A DNA stretch of 37,026 nucleotides, from assembly GCA_947379965.1 (NCBI GenBank), contig CANCPC010000013.1, positions 1 to 37,026 on the forward strand, in the 5' to 3' direction. A model generated the notes under the pieces. It was not told where the DNA came from, did no database searches, and saw only the letters and a program-made list of their open reading frames with translations. The DNA comes from Flavobacteriaceae bacterium (GTDB lineage: Bacteria > Bacteroidota > Bacteroidia > Flavobacteriales > Flavobacteriaceae). Position 1 is the stretch's first letter, and each line of letters begins with the position of its first letter. The position numbers were made by a program, and so were the translations under genes. This document shows positions 1-11,025 of the stretch, one piece after another.

Positions 1-1592
<1,592 letters not shown>

Positions 1593-1594
1593 TT

Positions 1595-1671
1595 AAGTCG
1601 AAAGTTTGAAAGTCGAATGTCAAAAGTCGCTTTGGACTTTATAACTTTAAGACTTTATGACTTTGGACTAA
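1595..1671 (-). repeat. Low-complexity AAAGTC/GACTTT repeat in the rpoB-rpoC spacer
   Basis: The spacer holds degenerate short repeats of AAAGTC (read on the minus strand) followed by their complement GACTTT, so the transcript could fold into a long imperfect hairpin just upstream of rpoC. Such A/T-rich AAAGTC or AAACTT tandem blocks look like slippage-prone intergenic filler. A similar block lies between two tRNAs at 10349-10396. The function is unknown. Confidence 0.6.
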
Positions 1672-1793
1672 AATGTACCTCGGATTACTTCTCTAAACTT
1701 CAAACCTAATTTTTGAAGTGCTAATTATATAGATATATAAAAAATCGGAACGGTTTACGGGTCTAAATCCTAAAAACTCATATAAATGCCAAA

Positions 1794-1821
1794 GTAGAGA
1801 CGCGATGAATCGTGTCTCTAC
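1794..1821 (-). repeat. 28-bp inverted repeat just after rpoB
   Basis: The arms GTAGAGACGCGAT and ATCGTGTCTCTAC are separated by 2 bases: 13 pairs, of which one is a G-T wobble. The element starts 17 nt past the rpoB stop, inside the rpoB-rpoC spacer. No T-run follows on the minus strand, so it is not a classical terminator. It resembles the GTAGAGAC-type palindromes scattered in intergenic regions of many Bacteroidota (from memory). It could stabilise or serve as a processing site in the rpoBC mRNA. Confidence 0.75.
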
Positions 1822-1837
1822 AATTAGCAAAATTTTA

Positions 1838-4800
1838 TTATTCTTCTAAACGAATGTCAAGTCCAAGACCTTTCAATTCATGCATTAATACATTGAATGA
1901 TTCTGGTAATCCTGGTTCTGGCATAGACTCTCCCTTAACGATTGCTTCGTAAGTTTTAGCTCTACCAATAACGTCATCCGATTTTACTGTCAATATTTCA
2001 CGAAGTGTACTTGATGCTCCATAAGCCTCAAGTGCCCAAACCTCCATCTCTCCAAAACGTTGACCTCCAAATTGAGCTTTACCACCCAATGGTTGTTGCG
2101 TAATTAATGAGTATGGTCCTATTGAACGTGCGTGCATTTTATCATCAACCATGTGACCTAATTTCAACATGTAGATTACACCAACAGTTGCTTTTTGTGC
2201 AAAACGCTCTCCGGTTCCACCATCATAAAGATAGGTATGTCCGAAACGTGGTACCCCAGCTTCATCAGTCAATTCATTGATTTCGTCAAGAGAAGCACCA
2301 TCAAAAATTGGAGTAGCAAATTTTCTACCCAAGTTCATTCCAGCCCAACCTAAAACAGTCTCATAAATTTGACCAATGTTCATACGTGAAGGTACCCCAA
2401 GTGGATTCAACACAATATCAACCGGTGTTCCGTCTTCCAAGAAAGGCATATCTTCGTGACGAACAATACGAGCAACAATACCTTTGTTACCGTGACGTCC
2501 CGCCATTTTATCCCCAACTTTCAGTTTACGTTTTTTAGCAACATATACTTTCGCTAATTTTAAAATTCCTGCTGGCAATTCATCACCAACTGTAATTGTG
2601 AATTTCTCTCTACGTAATGCACCTTGTAAATCGTTCAACTTAATTTTATAGTTATGAATTAAATCATTAACCATAGTATTCGTTGTATCGTCCGCAACCC
2701 ATTGACCTTTGCTTAAGTGAGCAAAATCTTCAACAGCATAAAGCATTTTTTGAGTATATTTTTTACCTTTTGGTAAAACTTCTTCACCCAAATCATTCAT
2801 TACACCTTGAGAGGTTTTTCCGTTTACGATTAAGAAAAGTTTCTCTACTAATTTGTCTTTCAATTCAACAAATTTAGTTTCAAATTCTAATTCCAAAGCG
2901 CCTAAAGCATCTTTATCTTGAGTACGTTTACGTTTATCTTTTACTGCTCTTGCGAACAATTTTTTGTCTAAAACTACACCGTGTAAAGAAGGAGAAGCTT
3001 TCAATGAAGCATCTTTTACATCCCCTGCTTTATCCCCGAAGATAGCACGAAGCAATTTCTCTTCTGGAGTAGGATCTGATTCCCCTTTTGGAGTAATTTT
3101 ACCGATAAGAATGTCGCCAGGTTTAACTTCGGCACCAATTCTAATCATACCATTTTCATCTAAATCTTTAGTAGCTTCTTCAGAAACGTTCGGAATATCG
3201 TTCGTTAATTCTTCGTTACCTAGTTTAGTATCTCTAACTTCTAATGAATAATCATCCACATGAATAGAGGTAAAAATATCGTCACGAACTACTTTTTCAG
3301 AAATTACAATCGCATCCTCGAAGTTGTACCCTTTCCATGGCATAAAAGCCACTTTTAGGTTACGACCTAAAGCTAATTCTCCATTTTGAGTAGCATATCC
3401 TTCTGACAATACTTGTCCAAGACTTACTCTATCCCCTTTTCTTACGATAGGTTTTAGGTTGATACTTGTACCTTGATTGGTTTTTCTAAATTTAATTAGA
3501 TTGTATGTTTTCTCATCTTCTTCAAAACTTACCATTCTTTCTTCTTCAGAACGATCGTATTTGATGGTGATGATATTTGCATCTACATATTCTACAGTTC
3601 CATCACCTTCAGCATTAATCAATACTCTAGAATCCGAAGCTACTTGACGCTCTAATCCAGTTCCAACAATTGGTGCTTCAGGTCGTATCAATGGTACGGC
3701 TTGACGCATCATGTTAGATCCCATCAAGGCTCTATTCGCATCATCATGTTCCAAGAAAGGAATTAATGATGCAGAAATCGAAGCAATTTGATTTGGAGCA
3801 ACATCGGCATAATCTACTTTTGTTGGATCAATAACCGGGAAATCTCCTTCTTGACGTGCAATTACATTGTCAGCAAGAATTTTTCCTGTAGCATCCATTT
3901 CAATATTTGCCTGAGAAATCATCATTCCTTCTTCTTCCTCTGCGCTCAAGTAAACAGGAGTAGAAACTAAGTCTACCACTCCTTTTGTTACTTTACGGTA
4001 AGGTGTTTCGATGAAACCCATTCCGTTTACTTTAGCATAAACACCTAGAGAGGATATCAAACCAATGTTTGGTCCCTCTGGAGTTTCGATCGGACACAAA
4101 CGTCCGTAATGCGTATAGTGAACATCTCGAACCTCAAAACCTGCTCTTTCACGAGAAAGTCCACCTGGTCCAAGTGCAGATAATCTTCTTTTGTGCGTAA
4201 TCTCAGCAAGTGGATTCGTTTGATCCATAAACTGAGACAACTGGTTGGTACCAAAGAAAGAGTTGATTACTGATGATAATGTTTTAGCATTAATCAAATC
4301 AATAGGTGTAAATACCTCGTTATCTCTAACGTTCATTCTCTCCCGAATGGTTCTAGCCATACGAGCCAAACCTACACCAAATTGTTGAGACAATTGCTCA
4401 CCAACGGTTCTTACACGACGGTTTGACAAGTGATCAATATCATCAATATCTGCTTTCGCATTGATTAATTCGATCAAATATTTTACTATGGTAATAATGT
4501 CTTCTTTGGTAAGCACTTGCTTTTCCATTGGAGTATCAAGACCCAGTTTTTTGTTTATTCTATAACGACCTACTTCACCTAAGTTGTAACGTTGATCAGA
4601 GAAAAACAATTTATCTATAATACCACGAGCAGTTTCTTCATCAGGCGGTTCTGCGTTACGCAATTGTCTGTAAATATGCTCAACAGCTTCTTTTTCAGAG
4701 TTTGTTGGATCTTTTTGTAGCGTGTTATGGATGATAGAATAATCAACTTGATTATTATCTTCTTTATGCAACAAAATAGATTTAACGTTAGAATCGATGA

Positions 4801-5650
4801 TTTCTTCTACATTATCTTTGTCGATAATTGTATCTCTATCAAGAATTATTTCGTTACGTTCGATAGAAACAACTTCGCCGGTATCTTCATCCACGAAATC
4901 TTCATGCCATGTATTCAAAACACGAGCAGCTAATTTTCTGCCAATATATTTTTTAAGTCCTGTTTTAGAAACTTTAATTTCCTCAGCAAGGTCAAAAATT
5001 TCAAGGATATCCTTGTCTCTTTCGAAACCAATTGCACGGAATAAAGTAGTTACAGGTAATTTTTTCTTTCTATCGATATAAGCATACATTACGCTATTGA
5101 TATCGGTTGAAAATTCTATCCAAGATCCTTTAAAAGGAATTACTCTGGCAGAATACAATTTAGTTCCATTTGCATGGAAGGATTGTCCAAAGAAAACCCC
5201 AGGAGAACGGTGCAATTGCGAAACAACAACACGTTCGGCGCCATTGATAACAAAAGTACCACTTGGAGTCATATAAGGAATTGTTCCTAGATATACATCT
5301 TGAACAATAGTTTCAAAATCTTCATGTTCAGGATCTGTACAATATAGTTTTAATCTTGCTTTTAAAGGCACACTATACGTAAGGCCTCTCTCAATACATT
5401 CTTGAATTGTGTAACGTGGTGGATCTACAAAGTAATCAAGGAACTCCAATACAAAGTTATTTCTAGTATCTGTAATTGGAAAGTTCTCCATGAAGGTGTT
5501 ATATAGACCTTCGTCGCCTCTTTCGTCAGATTTAGTTTCCAACTGGAAAAAATCTTTAAACGATTTAACCTGAACATCTAGAAAATCTGGATAGTCAGGA
5601 ATATTTTTTGTTGAGGCAAAATTCAATCTTTCAGTCTGATTAGTTATCAT
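1838..5650 (-). CDS. rpoB: DNA-directed RNA polymerase subunit beta
   Basis: The protein has 1,270 residues, normal for Bacteroidota. It is the second catalytic subunit of RNA polymerase and the target of rifampicin. Visible landmarks: the rifampicin pocket ([20 protein letters not shown] then LSALGPGG), with the Asp, His and Ser that usually mutate to resistance all wild type; the block [17 protein letters not shown]; the [14 protein letters not shown] region; and the C-terminal clamp ([20 protein letters not shown]). The ATG start gives [11 protein letters not shown], the usual flavobacterial N-terminus. It lies in the order rplL, rpoB, rpoC; a terminator-like hairpin separates it from rplL. 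Confidence 0.99.
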   Translation of the reverse strand: MITNQTERLNFASTKNIPDYPDFLDVQVKSFKDFFQLETKSDERGDEGLYNTFMENFPITDTRNNFVLEFLDYFVDPPRYTIQECIERGLTYSVPLKARLKLYCTDPEHEDFETIVQDVYLGTIPYMTPSGTFVINGAERVVVSQLHRSPGVFFGQSFHANGTKLYSARVIPFKGSWIEFSTDINSVMYAYIDRKKKLPVTTLFRAIGFERDKDILEIFDLAEEIKVSKTGLKKYIGRKLAARVLNTWHEDFVDEDTGEVVSIERNEIILDRDTIIDKDNVEEIIDSNVKSILLHKEDNNQVDYSIIHNTLQKDPTNSEKEAVEHIYRQLRNAEPPDEETARGIIDKLFFSDQRYNLGEVGRYRINKKLGLDTPMEKQVLTKEDIITIVKYLIELINAKADIDDIDHLSNRRVRTVGEQLSQQFGVGLARMARTIRERMNVRDNEVFTPIDLINAKTLSSVINSFFGTNQLSQFMDQTNPLAEITHKRRLSALGPGGLSRERAGFEVRDVHYTHYGRLCPIETPEGPNIGLISSLGVYAKVNGMGFIETPYRKVTKGVVDLVSTPVYLSAEEEEGMMISQANIEMDATGKILADNVIARQEGDFPVIDPTKVDYADVAPNQIASISASLIPFLEHDDANRALMGSNMMRQAVPLIRPEAPIVGTGLERQVASDSRVLINAEGDGTVEYVDANIITIKYDRSEEERMVSFEEDEKTYNLIKFRKTNQGTSINLKPIVRKGDRVSLGQVLSEGYATQNGELALGRNLKVAFMPWKGYNFEDAIVISEKVVRDDIFTSIHVDDYSLEVRDTKLGNEELTNDIPNVSEEATKDLDENGMIRIGAEVKPGDILIGKITPKGESDPTPEEKLLRAIFGDKAGDVKDASLKASPSLHGVVLDKKLFARAVKDKRKRTQDKDALGALELEFETKFVELKDKLVEKLFLIVNGKTSQGVMNDLGEEVLPKGKKYTQKMLYAVEDFAHLSKGQWVADDTTNTMVNDLIHNYKIKLNDLQGALRREKFTITVGDELPAGILKLAKVYVAKKRKLKVGDKMAGRHGNKGIVARIVRHEDMPFLEDGTPVDIVLNPLGVPSRMNIGQIYETVLGWAGMNLGRKFATPIFDGASLDEINELTDEAGVPRFGHTYLYDGGTGERFAQKATVGVIYMLKLGHMVDDKMHARSIGPYSLITQQPLGGKAQFGGQRFGEMEVWALEAYGASSTLREILTVKSDDVIGRAKTYEAIVKGESMPEPGLPESFNVLMHELKGLGLDIRLEE

Positions 5651-5759
5651 CTATGGACAAAATTTTGATTAAAAAAAGTAATTTTTGTGTAAAACACTAT
5701 TATTTATAAAATAATCAATACTTTCTTTTTATAATCAATACCTCTTTAAAAATGAATTC

Positions 5760-5774
5760 GAAGGGAAACCCTTC
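5760..5774. repeat. Small palindrome in the rpoB leader
   Basis: GAAGGG-AAA-CCCTTC (6-bp stem, 3-nt loop) lies about 110 nt upstream of the rpoB start. The surrounding leader also carries two direct copies of TATTGATTAT on the minus strand. There is no T-run next to it. A role in the rpoB leader is conjecture. Confidence 0.4.
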
Positions 5775-5862
5775 ACCTTTATTTTCTTTCATCGTATTGA
5801 TTTAAAAACCTTTTCGTATTTTAAACTATTTTATAATAAAATTGGATATAATTTTATTATAC

Positions 5863-5907
5863 GAAAAAGGGTTTAGGTCATTGAAAGTATATTTCAAGAC
5901 CTAAACC
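5863..5907 (-). terminator. Terminator/attenuator between rplL and rpoB
   Basis: On the minus strand, GGTTTAGGTC pairs perfectly with GACCTAAACC. Inside, TTGAAA/TTTCAA can extend the stem, and the descending arm is followed by CTTTTT. It begins about 20 nt after the rplL stop. The position matches the well-known partial terminator between L7/L12 and beta in other bacteria, which sets the ratio of ribosomal protein to polymerase mRNA. I saw no TAnnTTTG promoter downstream, so read-through would be needed for rpoB expression. Confidence 0.75.
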
Positions 5908-5929
5908 TAGTTCTCTAAAGCGAGTTGAA

Positions 5930-6298
5930 TTATTTTAATTCAACAACAGCTCCAGCTTCTTCTAAAGATTTTTTAAGCCCTTCAGCTTCTTCTTTAGAAA
6001 CACCTTCTTTTACATTTGCAGGTGCGCTATCTACTACATCTTTAGCTTCTTTCAAACCTAAACCTGTAAGTTCTTTAACTAATTTTACAACTGCTAATTT
6101 AGAAGCACCAGCTTCTTTCAATACAACTGTAAATTCAGTTTGAGCTTCTTCAGCAGCAGCTTCACCACCACCTGAAACTACTACAGCTGCAGCAGCTGGT
6201 TCGATTCCGTACTCATCTTTTAATATTGTTGCTAATTCGTTAACTTCTTTTACTGTTAGGTTAACTAATTGTTCTGCGAATTGTTTCAAATCTGCCAT
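5930..6298 (-). CDS. rplL: Large ribosomal subunit protein bL12 (L7/L12)
   Basis: The protein has 122 residues and is the multimeric stalk protein that recruits translation GTPases. It shows the N-terminal dimerisation helices (residues 1-30), an Ala/Gly-rich flexible hinge (about 35-50, [19 protein letters not shown]) and the C-terminal domain that contacts EF-Tu and EF-G ([18 protein letters not shown] … [11 protein letters not shown]). It follows rplJ after 90 nt and is followed by the hairpin at 5863-5907. Confidence 0.98.
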   Translation of the reverse strand: MADLKQFAEQLVNLTVKEVNELATILKDEYGIEPAAAAVVVSGGGEAAAEEAQTEFTVVLKEAGASKLAVVKLVKELTGLGLKEAKDVVDSAPANVKEGVSKEEAEGLKKSLEEAGAVVELK

Positions 6299-6388
6299 TT
6301 TTTCTATCGTTTTAAAATGATTTGTAAAATATAATTTATTTATTGTGCGCGTTTTAATGCACTTAATTCAAACTAAATACTAGTTTAA

Positions 6389-6883
6389 TTAAGCAACCTC
6401 TTCTGATTTGAATTGGTTTTGAAGAGCAGAAATAACTCTTTGGGCTGGTGATTGAAGTAATCCAATAATTTCGCCGATAAGTTCTTCCTTCGATTTGATA
6501 GTTGCCAAAGCATCCAATTGATCGTCTCCAATATAAATTTCCGAATTAATGTAAGCTCCTTTTAAAATTGGCTTATCACTTTTTTTACGGAAATCTTTGA
6601 TTATTTTTCCAGGTGCGTTAGCAACATCAGCGATAAAAATAGCGCTATTACCTGTCAATACCGAAGGTAATTCACCATAATCATTAGCTGACGCTTCCAT
6701 TGCTTTTGCAAGCAAAGTATTCTTAACTACCTCTAATTTTATACCTGCTTTAAAGCAAGATCTTCTTAAGCTTGAAGTTGTTTCTGCGTCTAATCCAGAA
6801 ATATCAGATACATAAATAATATTTGTACCGGCTAACTGTGCAGTTAAATCTTCAATCGCGATTGATTTTTCTTCTCTAGTCAT
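6389..6883 (-). CDS. rplJ: Large ribosomal subunit protein uL10
   Basis: The protein has 164 residues. It is the stalk base that anchors bL12 dimers on 23S rRNA next to uL11. The N-terminal globular domain (MTREEKSIAIEDLTAQL…) and the C-terminal helix that binds bL12 (EELIGEIIGLLQSPAQRVIS) are both present. It starts 22 nt after rplA in the rplK-rplA-rplJ-rplL cluster. In many bacteria the L10-L12 complex represses its own leader; the gap of only 22 nt leaves no room here for a separate long leader. Confidence 0.98.
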   Translation of the reverse strand: MTREEKSIAIEDLTAQLAGTNIIYVSDISGLDAETTSSLRRSCFKAGIKLEVVKNTLLAKAMEASANDYGELPSVLTGNSAIFIADVANAPGKIIKDFRKKSDKPILKGAYINSEIYIGDDQLDALATIKSKEELIGEIIGLLQSPAQRVISALQNQFKSEEVA

Positions 6884-6905
6884 ACTAAAAATTTTTAACT
6901 ACCAA

Positions 6906-7595
6906 TTATACTGCTTTAGGATCCAATGCAATTGCAGGACTCATAGTGCTAGTAAGGTAAATACTTTTAATGTAAGTTCCTTTAGCCGCAGTTGGTTTAA
7001 GTTTGATTAATGTTTGAATTATTTCGTGAGCGTTATCTACAATTTTTTCAGCATCGAAAGAAATTTTTCCAATTCCTGCATGTATGATACCTGTTTTATC
7101 AACTTTAAAGTCAATTTTACCTGCTTTAACTTCAGCTACTGCTTTTGCAACATCCATAGTTACAGTACCAGTTTTAGGGTTTGGCATTAAACCTCTAGGT
7201 CCTAAAACACGACCTAATGGACCTAATTTACCCATGACACTTGGCATGGTGATAATTACATCAACATCTGTCCAACCATCTTTAATTTTTTGTAAATAAT
7301 CGTCAAGACCTACATAGTCGGCACCAGCTGCCAAAGCTTCCGCTTCTTTATCTGGAGTAACCAATGCTAATACTTTCACATCTTTACCAGTTCCGTGAGG
7401 CAATGTTACTACGCCTCTAACCATTTGATTCGCTTTTCTTGGATCAACACCCAAACGAACTGCGATATCAACAGACTCATCAAATTTTGCAGAAGCAACC
7501 ACTTTTATAAGTGCCGCAGCATCTTTCAAAGTGTATAGTTTGTTCTTTTCAATTTTTGAAGCAGCCTCTTTTTGCTTTTTTGTCAATTTTGCCAT
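6906..7595 (-). CDS. rplA: Large ribosomal subunit protein uL1
   Basis: The protein has 229 residues, the standard length. uL1 forms the mobile L1 stalk that guides deacylated tRNA out of the E site, and in other bacteria it also represses the L11 operon. Diagnostic segments: [40 protein letters not shown] and the [16 protein letters not shown]-terminus. Only 3 nt separate it from the upstream rplK stop, so the two are probably translationally coupled. Confidence 0.98.
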   Translation of the reverse strand: MAKLTKKQKEAASKIEKNKLYTLKDAAALIKVVASAKFDESVDIAVRLGVDPRKANQMVRGVVTLPHGTGKDVKVLALVTPDKEAEALAAGADYVGLDDYLQKIKDGWTDVDVIITMPSVMGKLGPLGRVLGPRGLMPNPKTGTVTMDVAKAVAEVKAGKIDFKVDKTGIIHAGIGKISFDAEKIVDNAHEIIQTLIKLKPTAAKGTYIKSIYLTSTMSPAIALDPKAV

Positions 7596-7598
7596 GTC

Positions 7599-8045
7599 TT
7601 ACGCTTGTTTTAGAGGAGAATCTCCTGATATTGTTATACCCATAGACCTAGCCGTTCCTGCGATCATGCTCATAGCAGACTCGATTGTGAAAGCATTTAA
7701 ATCCACCATCTTATCTTCCGCGATTGCTTTAATAACATCCCAAGTAACGCTAGCTACTTTCTTACGATTTGGTTCTCCTGAACCAGATTTAAGCTTTGCT
7801 GCATCCATTAATTGAACAGCAGCAGGTGGTGTTTTTACAACAAAATCGAAAGATTTGTCTTTATACACTGTAATTTGCACAGGGCAAACTTTACCTGGTT
7901 TATCTTGGGTTCTAGCATTAAATTGCTTACAGAATTCCATGATGTTTACACCAGCAGCACCTAAAGCAGGTCCAACCGGTGGCGACGGGTTCGCAGCACC
8001 TCCCTTAACTTGTAGTTTAACTACTTTACTAATCTCTTTAGCCAT
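7599..8045 (-). CDS. rplK: Large ribosomal subunit protein uL11
   Basis: The protein has 148 residues, a little longer than the ~141 of E. coli. It binds the GTPase-associated centre of 23S rRNA, where thiostrepton acts. The N-terminal domain has the Pro-rich thiostrepton-binding face ([20 protein letters not shown]), followed by the C-terminal rRNA-binding domain ([19 protein letters not shown] … [10 protein letters not shown]). It lies 65 nt downstream of nusG. Confidence 0.98.
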   Translation of the reverse strand: MAKEISKVVKLQVKGGAANPSPPVGPALGAAGVNIMEFCKQFNARTQDKPGKVCPVQITVYKDKSFDFVVKTPPAAVQLMDAAKLKSGSGEPNRKKVASVTWDVIKAIAEDKMVDLNAFTIESAMSMIAGTARSMGITISGDSPLKQA

Positions 8046-8110
8046 TTTTTAAAAATTTAACACCCTACCTTGGAAGCGATAGAAGTGGTTTATTATATAT
8101 GTAACAAAAA

Positions 8111-8662
8111 TTATACTTTTTCAACTTGCATAAAACCTAATTCTAATGGTGTTTTTCTTCCGAAAATTTTCACCATAACTTCTAGTTTACGCTTTTCTTC
8201 ATTAATTTTTTCAACAGTTCCATTAAAACCGTTAAAAGGACCATCTATAACCTTTATTGTTTCTCCCAAATTAAATGGAATAGAACGAGTATCAGTATTT
8301 ACAGCCAATTCATCTACTTTGCCTAACATTCTATTTACCTCAGAAAGACGTAACGGAACTGGCTCACCTCCTTTAATTTCACCTAAAAAACCAATTACAC
8401 TCGTTATTGACTTAATAATATGTGGAATTTCACCAACTAGATTTGCTTCAATCATTACGTAACCTGGAAAATAAACCTTATCCTTACTTAGTTTTTTTCC
8501 GTCTTTTACGGTAACTATTTTTTCTGTAGGCACAAGAACTTGCGAAACGTAATCGCCCATTCCTAATCTAGCGATTTCAGTTTCAATGTAAGCTTTAACT
8601 TTATTTTCTTGTCCACTTACCGCTCGAACGACATACCACTTATTTATATTATTATCTGCCAT
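8111..8662 (-). CDS. nusG: Transcription termination/antitermination factor NusG
   Basis: The protein has 183 residues. The NGN domain (KWYVVRAVSGQENKVKAYIE … YFPGYVMIEANL) binds the polymerase clamp. The C-terminal KOW domain (ETIKVIDGPFNGFNGTVEKI) contacts uS10 or Rho. The length is normal with no insertion domain. Its stop is 65 nt before rplK, and it starts 8 nt after the secE stop, the classical secE-nusG pairing. Confidence 0.98.
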   Translation of the reverse strand: MADNNINKWYVVRAVSGQENKVKAYIETEIARLGMGDYVSQVLVPTEKIVTVKDGKKLSKDKVYFPGYVMIEANLVGEIPHIIKSITSVIGFLGEIKGGEPVPLRLSEVNRMLGKVDELAVNTDTRSIPFNLGETIKVIDGPFNGFNGTVEKINEEKRKLEVMVKIFGRKTPLELGFMQVEKV

Positions 8663-8670
8663 AACAAAAA

Positions 8671-8868
8671 TTATGCTTTTAACCAGTTAAAAAATCCAGC
8701 AATTGATTTTGCAAAAAATTCATCAATACCCCATGTTGCCATAGCAAGTAGTACTGAAAAAACAGCTACAATAATTGTTAGACGTTGCACCTCAGCCCAT
8801 TCTGGCCAAGTCACATTTGATTTTAATTCTTCAAATGCTTCTGATAGGTAATTAAAAAATTTATTCAT
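8671..8868 (-). CDS. secE: Preprotein translocase subunit SecE
   Basis: The protein has 65 residues and is a single-span subunit of the SecYEG channel. The sequence has the amphipathic helix (LSEAFEELKSNVTWPEWAEVQ, with the conserved WP) followed by one transmembrane segment (about residues 32-50, TIIVAVFSVLLAMATWGI). I chose the ATG at 8868 because the longer in-frame version reads back through tRNA-Trp. The gene lies 15 nt after the encoded CCA end of that tRNA, so its mRNA is probably released by tRNA processing. Confidence 0.95.
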   Translation of the reverse strand: MNKFFNYLSEAFEELKSNVTWPEWAEVQRLTIIVAVFSVLLAMATWGIDEFFAKSIAGFFNWLKA

Positions 8869-8883
8869 TATGTATATATTTTT

Positions 8884-8957
8884 TGGCACGGGCGGAGGGA
8901 TTCGAACCCCCATCAACGGTTTTGGAGACCGCTATTCTACCCTTGAACTACGCCCGT
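8884..8957 (-). tRNA. tRNA-Trp (anticodon CCA)
   Basis: The acceptor arms ACGGGCG and CGCCCGT pair fully, the anticodon loop is CTCCAAA within GCGGT/ACCGT, and the T-loop is GGTTCGAATCC. The 3' CCA is encoded at 8884-8886, unlike the three upstream tRNAs. It sits between tuf and secE, an arrangement common in bacteria. Confidence 0.97.
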
Positions 8958-8965
8958 TTGTTAAT

Positions 8966-8996
8966 AAAAACCAGCAACATCAAAAGATGTTACTGG
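8966..8996 (-). terminator. Terminator after tuf
   Basis: On the minus strand CCAGTAACATC pairs with GATGTTGCTGG (11 bp, one wobble) around a TTTT loop, followed by TTTTTATT. It starts about 24 nt after the tuf stop and directly before tRNA-Trp. It may only partly terminate, since I could not see a separate promoter for tRNA-Trp-secE. Confidence 0.8.
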
Positions 8997-9019
8997 CTTT
9001 ATAAATTATTTGAAAAGGA

Positions 9020-10207
9020 TTAACCTACTATCTCAGTTACCTGACCTGCACCTACAGTTCTACCACCTTCACGAATTGCAAAACGTAATCCTACATTCAT
9101 CGCGATTGGGCTTAACAAAGCTACATTAATAGTTAAGTTGTCTCCAGGCATAACCATCTCTACTCCTGCTGGTAAAGTAATAACTCCTGTTACGTCAGTT
9201 GTACGAACGTAAAACTGTGGACGATAGTTATTATGGAATGGTGTATGACGACCACCTTCTTCTTTTTTCAAGATATAAACCTCAGCTTTGAAAGTAGCAT
9301 GTGGTTTTACTGAACCTGGCTTAATGATAACCATTCCTCTTTTGATAGATTCTTTATCTATACCTCTTAACAATAAACCTACGTTATCTCCTGCTTCACC
9401 TCTATCAAGGATTTTACGGAACATCTCAACTCCTGTAATAGTTGATGTTAATTTATCAGCTCCCATACCAATGATTTCAACAGCATCTCCTGTATTAGCA
9501 ATACCAGTTTCAATACGACCTGTAGCAACAGTTCCACGACCAGTAATTGTAAATACATCCTCAACAGGCATCAAGAAAGGTTTGTCAGTATCACGTACTG
9601 GCTCTTCAATCCAGTTATCAACAGCCTCCATCAATTCAAGAATTTTTGGTACCCAAGCTGCATCATTATTCAATCCTCCTAAAGCAGATCCTTGAATAAC
9701 TGGACAATTGTCTCCATCGTACTCATAGAAAGACAATAGGTCTCTAATTTCCATTTCAACAAGTTCCAATAATTCAGCATCATCAACCATATCCACTTTG
9801 TTCATGAATACTACCATTCTAGGAATACCTACTTGGCGACCTAAAAGGATATGCTCACGTGTTTGTGGCATTGGTCCATCTGTAGCAGCTACAACAAGGA
9901 TAGCTCCATCCATTTGAGCAGCACCTGTAACCATGTTTTTTACGTAATCCGCGTGACCAGGACAGTCAACGTGTGCGTAGTGACGGTTTGCAGTTTCATA
10001 CTCAACGTGAGAAGTATTAATTGTAATACCTCTTTCTTTTTCTTCTGGTGCATTATCAATTTGATCAAATGATTTTGCTTGACAGTAACCAGCATCAGAT
10101 AACACTTTAGTTATTGCTGCAGTTAAAGTTGTTTTTCCGTGATCCACGTGTCCGATCGTACCAATATTTAAGTGTGGTTTCGAACGGTTAAAGGTTTCTT
10201 TTGCCAT
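9020..10207 (-). CDS. tuf: Elongation factor Tu
   Basis: The protein has 395 residues and delivers aminoacyl-tRNA to the ribosome A site. All G-motifs are visible: P-loop GHVDHGKT (19-26), switch I RGITINT, DCPGH, NKVD and GSAL. Domains 2 and 3 follow ([29 protein letters not shown]). The start [20 protein letters not shown] is the flavobacterial N-terminus. No Shine-Dalgarno sequence precedes it. It is co-oriented behind three tRNA genes, the tRNA-tufB type of operon. Confidence 0.99.
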   Translation of the reverse strand: MAKETFNRSKPHLNIGTIGHVDHGKTTLTAAITKVLSDAGYCQAKSFDQIDNAPEEKERGITINTSHVEYETANRHYAHVDCPGHADYVKNMVTGAAQMDGAILVVAATDGPMPQTREHILLGRQVGIPRMVVFMNKVDMVDDAELLELVEMEIRDLLSFYEYDGDNCPVIQGSALGGLNNDAAWVPKILELMEAVDNWIEEPVRDTDKPFLMPVEDVFTITGRGTVATGRIETGIANTGDAVEIIGMGADKLTSTITGVEMFRKILDRGEAGDNVGLLLRGIDKESIKRGMVIIKPGSVKPHATFKAEVYILKKEEGGRHTPFHNNYRPQFYVRTTDVTGVITLPAGVEMVMPGDNLTINVALLSPIAMNVGLRFAIREGGRTVGAGQVTEIVG

Positions 10208-10265
10208 TTTACTTAGTTTTTAATCTTTATTAATTTATTAGTGTTCAATTTTATACTTTTCTTTG

Positions 10266-10337
10266 AGCCAACTACGGGAATTGAACCCGTGACCTCTTCC
10301 TTACCAAGGAAGCACTCTACCTCTGAGCTAAGTCGGC
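10266..10337 (-). tRNA. tRNA-Thr (anticodon GGU)
   Basis: The acceptor stem is GCCGACT/AGTTGGC with one G-U pair, the anticodon loop TTGGTAA lies in a CTTCC/GGAAG stem, and the T-arm is ACGGGTTCAATTCCCGT. CCA is not encoded. It lies 58 nt upstream of tuf. Confidence 0.96.
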
Positions 10338-10348
10338 AGAGAAATTTT

Positions 10349-10396
10349 AGTTTCAGGTTTAATGCTCCAAGTCTATTAAACTTAAAACTTGAAACT
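10349..10396. repeat. AAACTT-type repeat between tRNA-Thr and tRNA-Tyr
   Basis: AGTTTCAGGTTT pairs with AAACTTGAAACT (one wobble), flanked by further AAACTT-like units. It fills the 75-nt gap where some other bacteria carry tRNA-Gly. No tRNA can be folded from the gap. Confidence 0.6.
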
Positions 10397-10412
10397 TTAA
10401 AACTTCATTTTG

Positions 10413-10493
10413 TGGGGAGAGCAGGATTCGAACCTGCGAAGTTCACACAGCAGATTTACAGTCTGCCCTCGTTGGCCGCTTGAGTATCTCCCC
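10413..10493 (-). tRNA. tRNA-Tyr (anticodon GUA)
   Basis: A class II tRNA of 81 nt with a long variable arm. The acceptor stem is GGGGAGA/TCTCCCC, the anticodon loop CTGTAAA lies in a GCAGA/TCTGC stem, and the T-loop is GGTTCGAATCC. CCA is not encoded. Confidence 0.96.
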
Positions 10494-10524
10494 AACTTTT
10501 CTTATTAATGCTTCTATATTTTAG

Positions 10525-10598
10525 AGCCGGCGGAGGGACTCGAACCCACGACCTGCTGATTACAAATCAGCTGCTCTAGCCAACTGAGCTACGCTGGC
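10525..10598 (-). tRNA. tRNA-Thr (anticodon UGU)
   Basis: The acceptor stem is GCCAGCG/CGCCGGC, the anticodon loop TTTGTAA lies in a GCTGA/TCAGC stem, and the T-arm is CGTGGGTTCGAGTCCC. It is the first gene of the tRNA-tuf operon. CCA is not encoded. Confidence 0.96.
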
Positions 10599-10606
10599 AA
10601 TATCAA

Positions 10607-10635
10607 TAAAAAAAGTCCGCTATTTCTAACGGACT
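10607..10635 (-). terminator. Terminator after hpf, overlapping the tRNA-tuf start region
   Basis: AGTCCGTTA-GAAA-TAGCGGACT is a 9-bp stem with a GAAA tetraloop, followed by seven T on the minus strand, a textbook intrinsic terminator. It lies 55 nt after the hpf stop but downstream of the promoter at 10637-10667. Confidence 0.85.
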
Positions 10636-10636
10636 G

Positions 10637-10667
10637 CAAATGTATATCTTTTTGTTTTTTAATCAAA
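10637..10667 (-). promoter_or_regulatory. Promoter of the tRNA-tuf operon
   Basis: A perfect Bacteroidota -7 box TACATTTG (10637-10644) and a -33 TTTG (10664-10667) are spaced by 19-20 nt. This is the best promoter in the window. The predicted start, about 10633, falls inside the left arm of the terminator hairpin. Confidence 0.8.
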
Positions 10668-10689
10668 CTTTTTTTAATGAAAATTTATA

Positions 10690-10992
10690 TTAAATATTTG
10701 ATTTGACTTTTTCTTTCCTTTTTATTAACAAACGCTCTAACGATTCTGCCGATTGCTCAACTGCCTCTTCAAAAGTTTTACATTGTTTTTTTACAATAAA
10801 TTCATCCCCAGGAACTAGGATTTTTATCTCCACAATTTTGTTTTCTTTTTCACTTGTTTTTTCTACTTTTAAAAAAACATCAGAAGAAACAACCTTGTCA
10901 TAATACTTTTCCAGTCTATCCATTCTATCTTGAATAAATCCAACTAGCTTTACGTCAACTGAAAAGTTAACCGCATGAACATTTACCTTCAT
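10690..10992 (-). CDS. hpf: Ribosome hibernation promoting factor, short form (HPF/RaiA family)
   Basis: The protein has 100 residues from the ATG at 10992; a second ATG two codons upstream (10998) is also possible. The S30AE/sigma-54 modulation fold binds the 30S decoding site in stationary phase. Visible: the MKVNVHAVNFSVDVKLVGFI start (first strand and helix), RMDRLEKYYDKV, and the basic C-terminus ERLLIKRKEKVKS. The long-form C-terminal dimerisation domain is absent. It follows xerC by about 30 nt, probably as one transcript. Confidence 0.9.
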   Translation of the reverse strand: MKVNVHAVNFSVDVKLVGFIQDRMDRLEKYYDKVVSSDVFLKVEKTSEKENKIVEIKILVPGDEFIVKKQCKTFEEAVEQSAESLERLLIKRKEKVKSNI

Positions 10993-11025
10993 AATCAAAT
11001 TTTTTATTGGTTAAACATATTCGAA

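Noticed and set aside
4140..4270. Possible rifampicin-resistance change in rpoB
   Set aside because: The pocket reads [13 protein letters not shown] and LSALGPGG, the wild-type pattern at the usual resistance positions.
8671..8916. Longer SecE version beginning MMGVRIPPP
   Set aside because: The extra 16 residues are read from tRNA-Trp and its flank; the ATG at 8868 gives the normal SecE N-terminus.
10241..10483. Plus-strand ORF with peptide GIEPVTSSLP
   Set aside because: It is the antisense of the tRNA-Thr and tRNA-Tyr genes; such peptides are a classic false protein from tRNA regions.
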